The translations under genes and the position numbers were made by a program. A stretch of DNA of 64,000 nucleotides from Rhabdophis nuchalis (lineage: Eukaryota; Chordata; Lepidosauria; Squamata; Natricidae). This document shows positions 10,280 to 21,192 of this stretch, piece by piece; position 1 is the first letter of the stretch; every line of letters begins with the position of its first letter. Location: NCBI GenBank assembly GCA_039707465.1, contig CM077644.1, positions 145,571,462 to 145,635,461 on the forward strand. Direction: 5' to 3'. The notes under the pieces were generated by a model. It saw only the letters and a list, made by a program, of their open reading frames with translations. It was not told the origin of the DNA and did not search any database.

Positions 10280-10714
10280 GAAGGGCAAATTCTGAAATCA
10301 GATGTAGAAGAACAAGATGTTGGTATCCATTTGTAGCATGGCATACCAATATCCCAGGAATAGAATCAGTACTCAGGGCTAGAACCAGTTCTGAAAAAGA
10401 ATTGCTTGCAACATCCAGACCCAATTCTTTATCTGAAGTGCATAACAACCCTTTCCTCTCTTTCACCTTAAACTAAGCCTTACAAACACTACTATAGCTG
10501 CATTATAATACCAAACATGTGGAAATCTTTAACACGCTGTAGCCTCCAATTATAGAACAGAAACTAAAAATGACTAATTGAAGCAGACAATCCGGCAAAC
10601 ATATTAAGCCATGTGTGTAATGTGTGTCCTGTATTTTAATACCTATATGACATTGCTAGATCATTCAACAGTTAGGCGTGCAGTAAGATCAGTGTGCTGA
10701 TAGGATGTAAGGGA
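10280..10714. other. no gene or repeat recognised
   Basis: Nothing supported. Confidence 0.4.
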
Positions 10715-11410
10715 GCTGCTGTGACTATTCTGTCCCAATGCCTAGAGGCTGTAAGAATCTGGATAGGAAAGAACAAGCTGAATCCAAGTAAGATGGAGTT
10801 ACTATTTGTACATTGGGATTCTCTGTTGATATCAAAGTTATCTTTATCTTGTCAAATCAAAACCCGCAGGTGCTTAGATCTGGCCCATGGGGCCACCCTG
10901 GAAACAGCAAAGGACTTCATATTCACACGAGTAATGTGAAGCTGGCCAAACCCGCCCCCTGGCAATGCCCACCCTGGCCCCCAAAGTCAAGCATAATCCT
11001 TATGCTGTCCTCAATGAAATTGAGTTTGATGCCCCTGCTTTAGACAAACCAGCACTATCCATGAAGGAATAGATTTGGGTTGGTGGGGCTTTCTGGATTC
11101 ATGGAAGCTGTAGAAATAGATGGGCCTTTGTCCAGCTTCAGACGATGCATCAATTGCAATCCTACCTCACGCAGGAGGGTTTACAGTACAGTTACAGTAA
11201 CACTTGTTCTTATTAATACCTAGTTGGAGTACAGCAATGTGCTTTACAGAGACAGTCTTAAAGTCTACTCAGAAACTGCAACCAGTTCAAAATACGGTGA
11301 CCTCTGTACTTACTGGTTTATGTTTTGTTGGAAGCACAATACACCGATTTTGTGGGCCCTGCACTGGTTGCTAAATGATTTCTGGCCAACACTTTAAGGA
11401 TGATGGCATT
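10715..11410 (+). mobile_element. ancient L2/CR1-type LINE split by hAT remnant
   Basis: 10715-10845 encodes 'QCLEAVRIWIGKNKLNPSKME', matching residues 505-526 of the intact LINE (QCLEAVRIWMGSNGLRLNSTK). 11190-11410 encodes broken text resembling LDYCNSLY, LQLVQNA and LHWL. About 200 bp between them (10865-11037) is a decayed hAT element ending GTTTGATGCCCCTG. Confidence 0.6.
10865..11037 (-). mobile_element. decayed hAT element remnant
   Basis: CTGGCCCATGGGGCCACCCTGGAAACAGC and the terminal GAGTTTGATGCCCCTG resemble the 'CAGGGGTGTCAAACTC' family present at 31547. Confidence 0.5.
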
Positions 11411-12401
11411 GGCCATGACACCTTTTTTCCTGCAAACTCATTGAGTCTTTTGTAATATCACTATTTGATTTCATGAAACTGTAGGTGTTTTCATTGTTCT
11501 GCTATATGAAGTATATGCCACTGAGAGTTGTCCGATTGCAGCAGAGCATATAGTTAACCATAAATAAAACAAATGAATAAAATAAAGACTTAAAACAATG
11601 GTCTAATATTATTGGTTTCTTTTTTCTATCTTCTTATCTGTTTGCCAATTTTTATACCATACCATTTCCAAGCTGCAGAGAGTGGGAGTTATCAATGTAT
11701 TTTTCACTTTTCTTCTCTGCGGTTGCCTCTTGCTATTGCAAAACTGCAGATGGATAGGAAAAAAAGATAATAAAACTCAAAACAACTTATTTATTTATGC
11801 ATACACGATTGCCCCCCTATGTATGACGCTAACTTTTTCATCATGAAGATTTCAACTACTCTACACAAGATAATACAAATAAATAAATAAATAACTACTG
11901 TACAACATAATCAACCTTGATTTTTACATAGCATTAACTCAGAGACCAAAAGGGTATTGGGGCCAAAATATTACAACCCAGTTCTAATTTTTTTGGGTTT
12001 GGAAATAAACTTCATTTACTGTACTTCAAGGGAAAGTTTCAAAAACATCTTCACTATGCCTCCAAGAGCTGCCTCTGGGCAACAAGGGAATGTAGCTGTG
12101 GTCTTCTTAGCCCTAATATTGTCAGCTTTTAAAGAAATACCATCCCGGTTTTATGGGGTGCTGCTCTACATTTATTAGGAATCTCATCCAAAAATTGTTT
12201 AAGAGGAATTGACTATATGATTGGCAGAAGGAAGAGCTCGGTAAGAACAGCAAAGTGTAGGTGTGCATAAGATCATAAAGTGTTCTTGTGCAAGTTCCAA
12301 GTCAAACTAAATCAACCCAATCAACTTCTAAAACATGATCTTGAATGTATATCTATACTTTTCAGGAGAACATCTTTATTTATAAGACTCTGAACTTCAT
12401 A
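11411..12401. other. no gene or repeat recognised
   Basis: AT-rich with short (ATAA)n at 11880. The 73-codon frame at 11957-12178 looks like chance. Confidence 0.4.
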
Positions 12402-12491
12402 AGAGCCCTGGTGGTACATTGTTAAAGGCAACATTGCAGGATAACACTGCCCACAGCCAGGAGTTTGATGCTGACAGAGTTCAAGGTTAAC

Positions 12492-12782
12492 TTTTATTTA
12501 TCTATTATTTATTTATTAATTCGATTTATATACCGCCCTATTTCACCTAAAAGGGACTCAGGGCGGTGCACAGAAAGATAAAACCCCCACAGTATACAAA
12601 ATATAAAAAACAATTAAATTATTAGATCTGTGCTAAAATTTGAATAAATAATTAAAGCCAATAAACATCGAATTAAAATATTCCCTAATCTATGTCAGGC
12701 CGGCTAGATGAAAGAAATGTGCTTTTACCATCCGACGGAAGAGGCGTAGGTCCGTGATGGTACGGATATCGGGGGGAAGGTC
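12492..12782 (-). mobile_element. L2-type LINE 3' end inside SINE
   Basis: Tail ATTTATTTATTAATTCGATTT, terminal stem TACCGCCCTA...AGGGACTCAGGGCGGT, then the coding end GCCGGCTAGATGAAAG...GGGGGGAAGGTC. It is 5'-truncated at the same conserved codons as the copy at 33100. Confidence 0.85.
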
Positions 12783-12880
12783 TGTTTGTTTGTTTTCAGC
12801 TCTGTGCTGAAATATATGATGTGTGTACTTTGTGAGTCTAAAGCAGGCAGAGAATCTTCTTTCAAATAATTGTTCATCCT
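12783..12880 (+). repeat. 98-bp inverted copy of 14324-14421
   Basis: Gapless reverse-complement match to 14324-14421 with 2 mismatches (at 12800 and 12807). One end abuts the 5' junction of the L2, and the other lies five bases before the SINE resumes. Confidence 0.95.
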
Positions 12881-13010
12881 ACACAAACTCAGCTTTCCAT
12901 TCTTCCGAGGTTGGTAAACTGAGGACCCAGATTGTTTTAAACTGCCGAGAGAGTGCTGTAAAGTGTTATAGGGTGGTATGTAAGTTTAAAAGTTATTGTT
13001 ATTGCAATAA

Positions 13011-13379
13011 GACATTTTGGGGGGAAATGGGAAACTGAAGATGACTCACCCACAAGTGCTCCAGAAAGGAAGGTGGGAAATATGGATGGAGATAGCACTA
13101 GCAAGAGTGGGACAAAAGGATTCACTGTGACATATATATGTAAATTATGGAGAACCATTGTCATGTTTAGAGATGTGAAAACTATATTCCCAAACCATGC
13201 AAATGTATCAGGTTTGAGGAATTTTTATTATGACAGGTGTGGGGAAGAGCCAAGAGAGTTAGGTTGAGAAACTGAAAAAAGTACTTCTAATTTTAAAAAA
13301 TGGAACATTATGTTTTAGCATCTTTCTTTAGCATAAATTTCATAATATCTACAAGAATGCACACATCTGTAGGTGCAAT
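13011..13379. other. no gene or repeat recognised
   Basis: Nothing supported. Confidence 0.4.
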
Positions 13380-13658
13380 TTGATATATTATCAAACAAAT
13401 GGCTCGGGACCTAGCTATCTGCGGGATCGGATCCTGCCCCATACATCCTCACGGCCGATTCGCTCCCACAGAGAGGGGCTTCTCCGGGTGCCGTCCACTA
13501 GACTCTGTCAGCGGGCGACGCCCAGGGGAAGGGCGCTCTCTGTGGCGGGCCCTGCCCTCTGGAACGACCTTCCCCCTGATATTAGGACAACCACGGACCT
13601 CCGCTCCTTCCGTCTGAAACTAAACACACATCTTTTCTGCTTGGCCGGCCTAGGGTAG
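13380..13658 (+). pseudogene. L2-type LINE ORF2 C-terminus
   Basis: 92 residues ending ...LNTHLFCLAGLG. They match the last 86 or so residues of the frame at 33013-35304 (GSGPSYLRDRILPHTSSRPI, then SVAGPALWNDLPPDIRTTTDL), with a handful of differences. The terminal domain follows the reverse transcriptase in these LINEs. No catalytic part is left, so it cannot act alone. The upstream Met lies at the 5' truncation and is not a true start. Confidence 0.85.
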
Positions 13659-13875
13659 TCTCTCTGCTATAGGGTCTTTATTTAAATTATTGGGTATTTT
13701 AGTGTTTAATGGGATTTTAGCACAGGTATTAGATTTAATTCGTTTTTATGCTATGTCTGTATATTTATTGTTTTATTTTGTCCTATGCACCGCCCCGAGT
13801 GCATAGGACCGCCCCGAGTGCATAGGACCGCCCCGAGTGCATGTGGGGAGAGGGAGCGGTTCTACAAATTAAATA

Positions 13876-13968
<93 letters not shown>
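13390..13968 (+). mobile_element. L2-type LINE 3' end with expanded (ATT)n tail
   Basis: Coding end, 3' UTR, terminal stem-loop region, then about 30 ATT units. The stem region 13790-13840 is abnormal: CGCCCCGAGTGCATAGGAC occurs in three near-copies in tandem. The family normally has one. Confidence 0.9.
13877..13968 (+). repeat. (ATT)n microsatellite, LINE tail
   Basis: About 30 units, beginning at the 3' end of the L2 copy. Confidence 0.97.
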
Positions 13969-13970
<2 letters not shown>

Positions 13971-14323
13971 TATATAGTATATGATACACTTGGATGATTT
14001 ATGTATATGTTAATTTGTTGGTTTGCTTTTCTTTTTGTTTGTTGTATCATTTTATCTTTCATTTGTTGCAATAATATAATAATTACATTATCAGTTGGTT
14101 GGCTCTATATTACCACTTTTTAAACAATGGCTTTCTTTAGTGTTTTCTGTATAGTTTTCTTTTTAAAAAATTGTTACATGCAGAAGCTAAAGATGTAAAG
14201 GGATAAAAGGGAGAAGGGTGGTCTAAAAATTTAATAAATCTAAATCTAAATCTAAAAGGACTCATGAGTTATGAAAATTCAGTGGATGTGAGATTCGGTT
14301 ATCAGTCAATTTGCAGGTTTGCG
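13969..14323. other. no gene or repeat recognised
   Basis: AT-rich. Nothing supported. Confidence 0.4.
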
Positions 14324-14421
14324 AGGATGAACAATTATTTGAAAGAAGATTCTCTGCCTGCTTTAGACTCACAAAGTACACACATCATATATTTCAACAC
14401 AGATCTGAAAACAAACAAACA
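14324..14421 (+). repeat. 98-bp segment copied inverted at 12783-12880
   Basis: Probable source of the captured segment: it sits in DNA with no insertion junction at its ends, whereas the other copy abuts a LINE end. Confidence 0.8.
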
Positions 14422-14432
14422 AATGTTTGTTG

Positions 14433-14490
14433 CCTTGAGTTACTTATAAAGTAATAAAGGCAGGATAAAAATCTAATAATGAATTAAAAA
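14433..14490 (+). mobile_element. L2/MIR-like SINE tail fragment
   Basis: TGCCTTGAGTTACTTATAAAG then AAAGGCAGGATAAAAATC, the 3' end of the SINE family at 26840. Confidence 0.5.
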
Positions 14491-15479
14491 AACACAATAG
14501 CCTAACACCTTGGGTGTAACTACAACCTAACCATGATGGCTGGGTGCTCATATATGGATAAATTAGGTAGGATAATCTATCTGCATGATTTTATCATATT
14601 TGTTTTGTATTAACCGTACCAAAGCTGGGGTGTGTGTGCACATTTATGCCAAATGTTTGTACTATCCATCATAAGACATTAAATAAATAAGCAATAAGCA
14701 ATAACAAAAACAACCACAAGTATGGACCACAGGAACTCTGCTAACATTTCTGGAAGTAGATTTCAAGTTTAAGGTGATACCAACCGCTCTATAAAATCTT
14801 CCCAGTTAGTGATTGAAGATGAGAAGGATAAGGACAAGAGGGAGGGGGAGGAGGAAGAGGAGGAAGAGGAGGAGGAAGTGCACAAGTTATGCATCACAGG
14901 ACAAGATAAGAATGGAGAGTTTCCTTGCCTTAGATTCTGTCTCGAATCTAGATTTGGAGGAAGAATTACAAGAGGCACCGCAAGCAATTTAGCTCACTTC
15001 ATATACATACAATAGATTGCATCTGCTGGCTAGGATAATGGGACGATTCTGCCTTGCCTCTTGGAAATTCAAGCTTTTTTCCCCCAACAGCAAGGAATGA
15101 TAGAAAACTCTGGATCTGCCACTTTCTGCCTTCTCTGGACAATGGCTCGCAGCTTCCAGCCCCATTCTGGGTCAAGGAGAACTAATTTTGATATAGGGAG
15201 CCATACACAGGTGGCAAACCGCTTACCATAGAAATAATGTGAATATTAAGTTAATCAAAGAGCTCACACTGGAAGGAAATTAAGGGGACAGGACTTTTTT
15301 TTTCCCTTTTAGAAAAAAGCTCTTGTAACAAGCAATCCATGTCACTTTTTCCCCCTCCTGCGTACTCCTGCTCTGTCCCATTTGTCTAGCAGTAATCTAC
15401 ATTTCAAATGATTACATGGGAAGCTGAAGTGGTAGTGACAAGGATAAACGAAGCTTGTTAAACTAATAGCTGCACTAAT
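14491..15479. other. unique DNA, possible conserved element
   Basis: No repeat recognised apart from a (GGA)n patch at 14840-14878. 15100-15300 has even composition and motifs such as AACTAATTTTGATA. It is a weak candidate for conserved noncoding DNA. Confidence 0.3.
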
Positions 15480-15960
15480 GCCCAAATATGTGAACTTCCC
15501 AGAGTCAGGCAGCATCCGAGGCTGCCGGAGCTGTCAGCCGGGCTCCCCCTGGACTCGTCCCGCTAGCGGCTGCCACATGATGAATGGCCCTGTCGAGTAA
15601 ATTCATCCGGGGCCCAATTAAACAGGCAGAAATGAACTAGAGCCGTCAACCAGGGAGAGAGAGAGAAAGTGAGCAAGAGAGAGAGAGAGAAAGAAAGAAT
15701 AAGCCAAAGAGAAAAAGAGGAAGAAAAAGGCAATAATAATAAAAAAAAAACCCGAAGGGGAGGGCGAATATTCTCCACAAAGTCAAGGATCCACCAAGGC
15801 AGTGAAGTCATTCTGTCAGAAAATGGCCATTTAATGCTTTGCCGAGCTCACGACAGATATGTCATCGCAAGAAGCTTTAGTGGCGTCCCAGGGTATTTCA
15901 TTTATTAATTATCAGCTTCAAGAGGGGTACTGGAGATCACGGTGCTCACACCCGCCCCCC
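15480..15960. promoter_or_regulatory. candidate conserved noncoding element cluster
   Basis: Two complex, repeat-free blocks (15480-15655 and 15775-15950) flank a purine microsatellite (15655-15765). They hold palindromic CATTTATTAATTATCAGC, GGCCATTTAATGC and CCCAATTAAACAGG. No open frame covers them. The call rests on texture alone, and only an alignment could confirm it. Confidence 0.3.
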
Positions 15961-16379
15961 ACGCTCTCCCTCTTAAGCACTGTCAGCTCCCAGTCTTCCT
16001 CCTGTCAGAGTCAGCGTAGGGCAGCTGCAAAGGAGCACCGAAGTTTGGCCTACTGTAAAAAAGAAATTTAAAAAATTTAAAAATAAAATAAAAATTGGGG
16101 TGGAGGAAATAAAACACTGGGACGTTTTTTTCCTGGCTTGTGCGTTTCTTACAGTACTCTGCCATCCTCATGAAATCCCTGCAAGAAATTGGTTTTATTA
16201 TTATTGACATTTTCTATGGTTCCTTCAGAGGGACAGCCACACCCTCTTATAATCCATGAACTGAAATCATCATACATCTTGCATTGTGCTATTAGTGCAA
16301 CTCTTGAGAAGTCTATATTGGCCAAGAAAATCCTCACAGGAACTTTGCCTGAATTTATCAAGCTCCTTTCAGATTTTCA

Positions 16380-16479
16380 TTCTAAGCCAGGGGTGGGGAA
16401 CTATGGCCCTTTTATGACTTGTGGACTTCATCTCCCAGAATCCCTGAGCAAGCCGTGGATCCACACCTCTGTTCTAAGC
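16380..16479 (+). mobile_element. 84-bp hAT MITE, perfect 8-bp TSD
   Basis: Element 16388-16471 runs CAGGGGTGGGGAAC to CACACCTCTG. TSD TTCTAAGC is at 16380-16387 and 16472-16479. Confidence 0.9.
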
Positions 16480-17514
16480 TACGCCATTTTACACAAGTTG
16501 TGTGGATCCACAACTTTGCCTTAACTTCTTAGGTAGAATTTGCTTATTAAAATCAGAGTTTGCAGCCCAGTCCTTTTCTGCGAAAAGGAGGTGGAGGTGA
16601 AATACAGATGACCTAGCAAAACGTTGCTTCTTTTCACAGGATGCCCTTAAATATTTGCTACCACATCAGGCATTTAAAATGTCCTGTTCAGCCGTGAAGT
16701 TAATTTACCAATCTTCTGCATACAATGAGAAAGTTAAGGAAGCAGGACAGGGACACAATTCTCCCTGGTACTTGGCAGGATATTATAGAAAACTATCTAA
16801 TCAAATTGTTCTGTGCAAAGAGTGAGAAGTTAGTAACTATACCCTATATTTCCCTCTGCTATTTTCAAAGCCTTTGCAGTCAGAGAGGGATAGAAAATGT
16901 AATGTTGAGGGAGAAAAAAAATCTCAGGCTATAAAGATCATACAATTTAAATAAAAATGGAAAGGGAACAGATTTACAAACATTCTCTGCGGAATTTATG
17001 TGCACTAGAGAGAAGGAATACTAGTATTTTTGAAAGGCTAGATAGTCTGTCAGAGACTTGCAATAGCAATAAAATGTGGATCAAAATAGGATGCTAAAAA
17101 TATTTTATTTTTCTTCTATGGAAATTTTAAATGCCAAAACATCTTCAGATTTGCATTGAAGATTGGATATCTACTGTATTTCAAATTTCTAATATTTCAA
17201 CATTTGATGTAATACTTTGTTGAGATTTGATTTGCCATAGCTTCACATTATGAAATATCACAACAATCTGAATAAATATGAAAATAATTTCTTGGAAGTA
17301 TGGAGCACTGATACAAAATAGTAATAAATAAGTGATATGTCATTTACTCACAGAAGAAACTTACTTGGAAGAATTGCTACAGTTTTTGGAATAAAATTGG
17401 ACTTCTCACATTTGCTTACTCAAAGTTTCATTCAGTAGTCATAAAGAAAATAGAATACATACCACACTTTGTGAGTCAATTGCCTTATTCTAGCTATCTG
17501 ATTCAATCTGATTG
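16480..17514. other. no gene or repeat recognised
   Basis: AT-rich unique-looking DNA. No convincing frame. Confidence 0.4.
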
Positions 17515-17632
17515 GACTACATTTGGACTGCAGTGTGTTGTACTACATTTCCCATCATTCCTCTCAGCTTGCTGAAGAGACTCTTGGGAATCGCACTGCA
17601 ACACATCTCTAGGGCATCAGGTTGGCTAACGG
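17515..17632 (+). mobile_element. old MITE fragment
   Basis: TACATTTCCCATCATTCC...TCTTGGGAATCGCACTGCAAC has the 'ACTACAACTCCCAGAATTCC / GGGAATTGTAGT' texture of dispersed hAT MITEs. Ends are not found. Confidence 0.35.
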
Positions 17633-17640
17633 TAATTCTG

Positions 17641-17970
17641 TACTGCAGCAGTGGTGGGTTGCAGGAGGTACGCTTAAGTACGGGCGTACCGGAGCCTGCC
17701 AGAGCACCGAATACCAGTCTGGTATGGTGCTCTGGAGGACCCACCTGCCCGCCCTCACTTCTTACCATCCTTTTACATCTTCAGTGCTTCTGCGCATGCG
17801 CACAGTGAGTACAGCACCTCCGCGATGCTCTGCTGAGCAGCTGGAGCATTGTGGATGCTCGGAGAAGCACCAAGACATATGCACACGCTGTGCACATCCA
17901 CGTGGACGCCACCGGCTCGTTCCAACCATACTGGTTGGAACGGAATCCGGAACCCACCACTGCACTGCAG
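17641..17970. mobile_element. hAT-like MITE with perfect NRF1-like site
   Basis: Element 17649-17962 runs CAGTGGTGGGTTGCAGG to CCGGAACCCACCACTG. Flanks TACTGCAG and CACTGCAG match at 7 of 8. TGCGCATGCGCA at 17791-17802 fits the NRF1 consensus. CAGTCTGGTATGGTGC and ACCATACTGGTTGG suggest inner inverted repeats. Confidence 0.88.
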
Positions 17971-18731
17971 CTACTTGTTCCCATGAGCTTCCCAGCTGTT
18001 TCTTAAACCAGAAATCCAGAAATTCCAGTCTGGAGTACAGTGGGTTGTCAACAGGGCCAGGCTGGTTTTGATTCGAAACCCATGTTCCTCTGCTACTTGT
18101 CTTTCCCATCTGTGTAGGGACGGCAAATCTCATTGGCTGGTTCCTTTGAGGATTGGTCTAACAATGCCTGTCTTTTTCTTTTAAGGATTCCTCACTTAAT
18201 CATTCTCCTTTTACTTTGCTTTCCCAGATGTTTGAACACATGGATGCCTTCACACTCCCCCTTCCTACATTATCTCCTAGATACTTACATAGACATTTTC
18301 TTTTTTTTTCTCCTTTATAGTACTATCATTACTTTGATGCGACAATGATCAAAGCAATAGGGAACAGGCTGTTCGCAGGTTCCTACATTCCTCTTTAAGT
18401 CCATGAGAATTTTGTAGCAAGAAAGAGCTGATGGCTCAGCTTCATTAAAACAAAATAGCAATGTTCCTTCCTTGCGATTAAAAAAAATAAGTTTTTAGAA
18501 AATAATAAAAGGAACAGAGGACAAGGGAGTACAGCAAGAGGAAGATGCTTCACCCGGTCAGGTCAAAAACCAAAAAGGTGCCCACAGGGAGATATAAGGA
18601 TTGAATGGAGCATGAGCTTCTAGGGATCAGGCTAGTTCACTGATTTCATGGGTCATTGTTGAATCAATCACCAGATTATAAAAACACAACAACTGCCAAC
18701 CATCTGGCAAGCAGGTGAGACTGTCCCCATC
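17971..18731. other. no gene recognised
   Basis: Unique-looking DNA. No supported feature. Confidence 0.4.
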
Positions 18732-18922
18732 TTTGTAACCAGTGGTGGGTTTCTGCAGGCTCGCACCTACTCGCAAGAACCGGATCATGAAATTTAGAGA
18801 GCCAGTGAGAGGGGGTTCCACCGGCGGACCCAGAAGTAAGTCTGGCCTGCCGCTGCCGGTAACCCAATGGGAAGGAAAGGAAAGGAAGGCAGAAAGGAAA
18901 GGAAAGGAGGGAGGGAGGGAGG

Positions 18923-18963
<41 letters not shown>

Positions 18964-19191
18964 AGGGAAGGAGGGAGGGAGAGAGAGAGAGAGAGAGAGA
19001 GAATGAATTTATCATCACAATTGAGCCCAAAATTTTGGTTGCTAAGCAAGAGCGTTGTTAAATGAGTTTCACCACATTTTACAAGTTGGCCACTCTCACC
19101 CTGTCACATGACTGCCAAGCCACGCCCACAAAATAGGCCACACCTACAGAGTAGGTTCTAAAAAAAAATGAAACCCATCACTGTTTGTAAC
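18732..19191 (-). mobile_element. hAT-like MITE with (GGGA)n(GA)n, perfect 8-bp TSD
   Basis: Element 18740-19183 runs CAGTGGTGGGTTTC to GAAACCCATCACTG, with TSD TTTGTAAC at 18732-18739 and 19184-19191. It is inverted relative to 6152 and 27716. The microsatellite at 18898-19003 occupies the same internal position as in those copies. Confidence 0.93.
18898..19003 (+). repeat. (GGGA)n and (GA)n microsatellite
   Basis: Lies within the MITE. Confidence 0.95.
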
Positions 19192-19383
19192 CTTCCAGAG
19201 ATCCCCCTACCTCCCCATCCCAATCTTCTAGGTTATTGCTGCTTTTATTATGAATTGTTTTTAATGTTTGCTTTTTTATGGTTGTTATTGTATGCCCCTC
19301 AGAATTATGTTTGCAAGATGGACAGATGAAGTAAGTAAGTAAGTAAGTAAGTAAACCCAAGATGAAATGGAATACAGAATAAT

Positions 19384-19705
19384 GACCAGATCAGAGGTGG
19401 GTTCCTACCAGTTCAGACCAGTTCAGTTGAACCGGTAGTAACTTGGTGGCCTGGGTCGCTGGAACCAGCAGTGACCCAGGCCTGTCACGCCCCCAAACCA
19501 GTTCTCCTATGGGGCCGCCATCTTGTTTTTTGGTTCTGCGCATGAACAGAACAAATTGCAGTGCAAAAATGTATATTTTTTTCATTTTTAAAGGTTTTGC
19601 GCATACACAGACCTTTTTATTTGCAAATGTGCATGCGCGCAGAGCAAATGTTTTGAGGCACCAAACCAGCAGTAATTCCGGCAGCAACCCACCCCTGGAA
19701 CAGAT
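19384..19705 (+). mobile_element. hAT-like MITE with YY1-like site
   Basis: Element 19392-19697 runs CAGAGGTGGGTTCCTACC to CAACCCACCCCTG. Flanks GACCAGAT and GAACAGAT match at 7 of 8. CCGCCATCTTG is at 19515-19525. The NRF1-like site is degenerate here. Confidence 0.9.
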
Positions 19706-20177
19706 GCTGGAGAGGCAGGGGAAGGCATTACAGCCAATTGGATTTGAGGCTGCTACTAAAATGGAACAAACTTCTGGAAATCATATGCTTGAAGGACTCA
19801 AGACAGTTCTGATGAAAAAGTAATTGTTTTGAACTGAAACTGGAAAACCTACACTTAGAGGAAGGAGGATAATGTCCTCCATTTCTGGGTTCAGGAAACA
19901 GGAAGCACGGCTTATACTGCCATGGACCAAGCAGAAGCTATAGATTTGCTCTAAAATAGCTAAAAGCAATCTCTGAGGCTTTAGGTCATATCCTTCAAAA
20001 TAAATCTTAGGGTTTCTTCTCATCTATGACACCTATTTCAAATGCAACTAAGAGAGAATATAGATTTTTATAGTATAGGTTAGCTAGGATGTTTGAAGGA
20101 CGAGAAAATTAGAGAACTATTTACAGTATTACATTTCCATCCTGCTTTTTCTGCATGAAGTTCTCCCCATTGTAATC
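19706..20177. other. no gene or repeat recognised
   Basis: Nothing supported. Confidence 0.4.
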
Positions 20178-20328
20178 CTTTAAGACAGGGGTCTCCAACC
20201 TTTGCAACTTTAAGTCTGAAGGACTTCAGCTCCCAGACTTCTCCAGCCAGCAAAGCTGGCTGGAGAAGTCTGGGAGTTGAAGTCCTTCAGACTTAAAGTT
20301 GCAAAGGTTGGAGACCCCTGCTTTAAGA
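20178..20328. mobile_element. palindromic hAT MITE, perfect 8-bp TSD
   Basis: Element 20186-20320 runs CAGGGGTCTCCAACC to GGTTGGAGACCCCTG with near-perfect arms meeting at CCAGCAAAGCTGG. TSD CTTTAAGA is at 20178-20185 and 20321-20328. Confidence 0.94.
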
Positions 20329-20457
20329 AATCTGGCACCCTAAGTAAGTTAGGCAGTCTGTGATGGGTCCAAGATCTACACTAAATATAATGATACTGTA
20401 TATTTTTGTACTCAGGTCTTTCTTATTTATATTTATTTGCTTATCAGTCAGATTTAT

Positions 20458-20640
20458 ATAATAATAATAATAATAATCTTTATTGTCATTGTAAAAATTA
20501 CAATGTAAAAATATAGCTGCCCATCTCACCATAGGCAATTCTGTATGGCAGCAAGAATCAATAAGAATAATAAAAACAAAACACACACACACACACAGTG
20601 TATTAATAAATATCACAAAAGCAAAAACACAAGCCACAAG
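20458..20640 (-). mobile_element. LINE 3' end, (ATT)n tail, CR1-superclade
   Basis: (ATA)n followed by ATCTTTATTGTCATTGTAAAA, GGCAATTCTGTATGGCAGC and a short (CA)n. The TTTATTGTCATT start resembles Rex1-type 3' ends read in reverse. No coding remains, so the family call is weak. Confidence 0.4.
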
Positions 20641-20705
20641 AGAGGGGGATAAAAATTGTCACCTCAACAATTGAGCCATCAGAGCAGGTCCCTTGGTCAT
20701 GTTGG

Positions 20706-20984
20706 TTGGGGATTTCTGGGAGTTTTGAGTTTGAGTTTTATTGGGGTTTTTTATACCACCCTACTCCTGAAGGACTCAGGGCGGTGTACAGCCAGAATAA
20801 AAACAAATATATATAAAAGTTAAAAAAGCTTTTCAAAAACATATTAAACTTTGGCTGAAACGTGGGAAAAAAACCAAACTAACCCTGATTAAAATTAATA
20901 AAATTAATTAATTAATTAATAAAATTAATAAAAAATTGAATTGAAGTCCACACATCTTAAAGTTGCCAAGGTTGAAAAACACTG
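20706..20984. mobile_element. MITE half split by L2-type LINE
   Basis: GGTTGGGGATTTCTGGGAG and TTGAAGTCCACACATC...GAAAAACACTG are parts of a palindromic MITE arm. 20726-20938 between them is a minus-strand L2 3' end (TATACCACCCTACTCCTG, then ACTCAGGGCGGTGTACAGCC). Confidence 0.7.
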
Positions 20985-20992
20985 GCTTAGAA

Positions 20993-21187
20993 CAGCGGTC
21001 CCCAAACTTTCCATCTTTGCAGACTGGAGGGAGGGGAGGCGGGATGATTCTATGTGAATAGCTTCTTTTGTGTGAGTGGTGGGCACACAAAAATAGAGCT
21101 TTGCATGGATGTGTGCTCACTAGCTGCTTCTGCGGCCTGGTTCCAAACATACCACGGCCTGGTAGTGAGGTCCTGTCCGGGTGGCTG
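20993..21187 (+). mobile_element. partial hAT element
   Basis: Left end CAGCGGTCCCCAAAC, then TGGTGGGCACACAAAAATAGAGC, then CTGCGGCCTGGTTCCAAACA. The expected GGACCCCTG end is missing before the next element. Confidence 0.6.
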
Positions 21188-21192
21188 GTGAC

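Larger units (their letters stand above)
12402..13010 (+). mobile_element. tRNA-derived SINE split by a chimeric L2 insertion
   Basis: The SINE head is at 12402-12491 (...GAGTTTGATGCTGACAGAGTTCAAGGTTAACT). The body resumes at 12886 (AACTCAGCTTTCCATTCTTCC) and ends at GGTATGTAAGTTTAAAAG. The 394-bp insert is L2 plus a captured segment. A 4-bp AACT repeat borders it. Confidence 0.75.

Noticed and set aside
13783..13997. Poly-Ile and poly-Leu frames
   Set aside because: Translation of the (ATT)n LINE tail.
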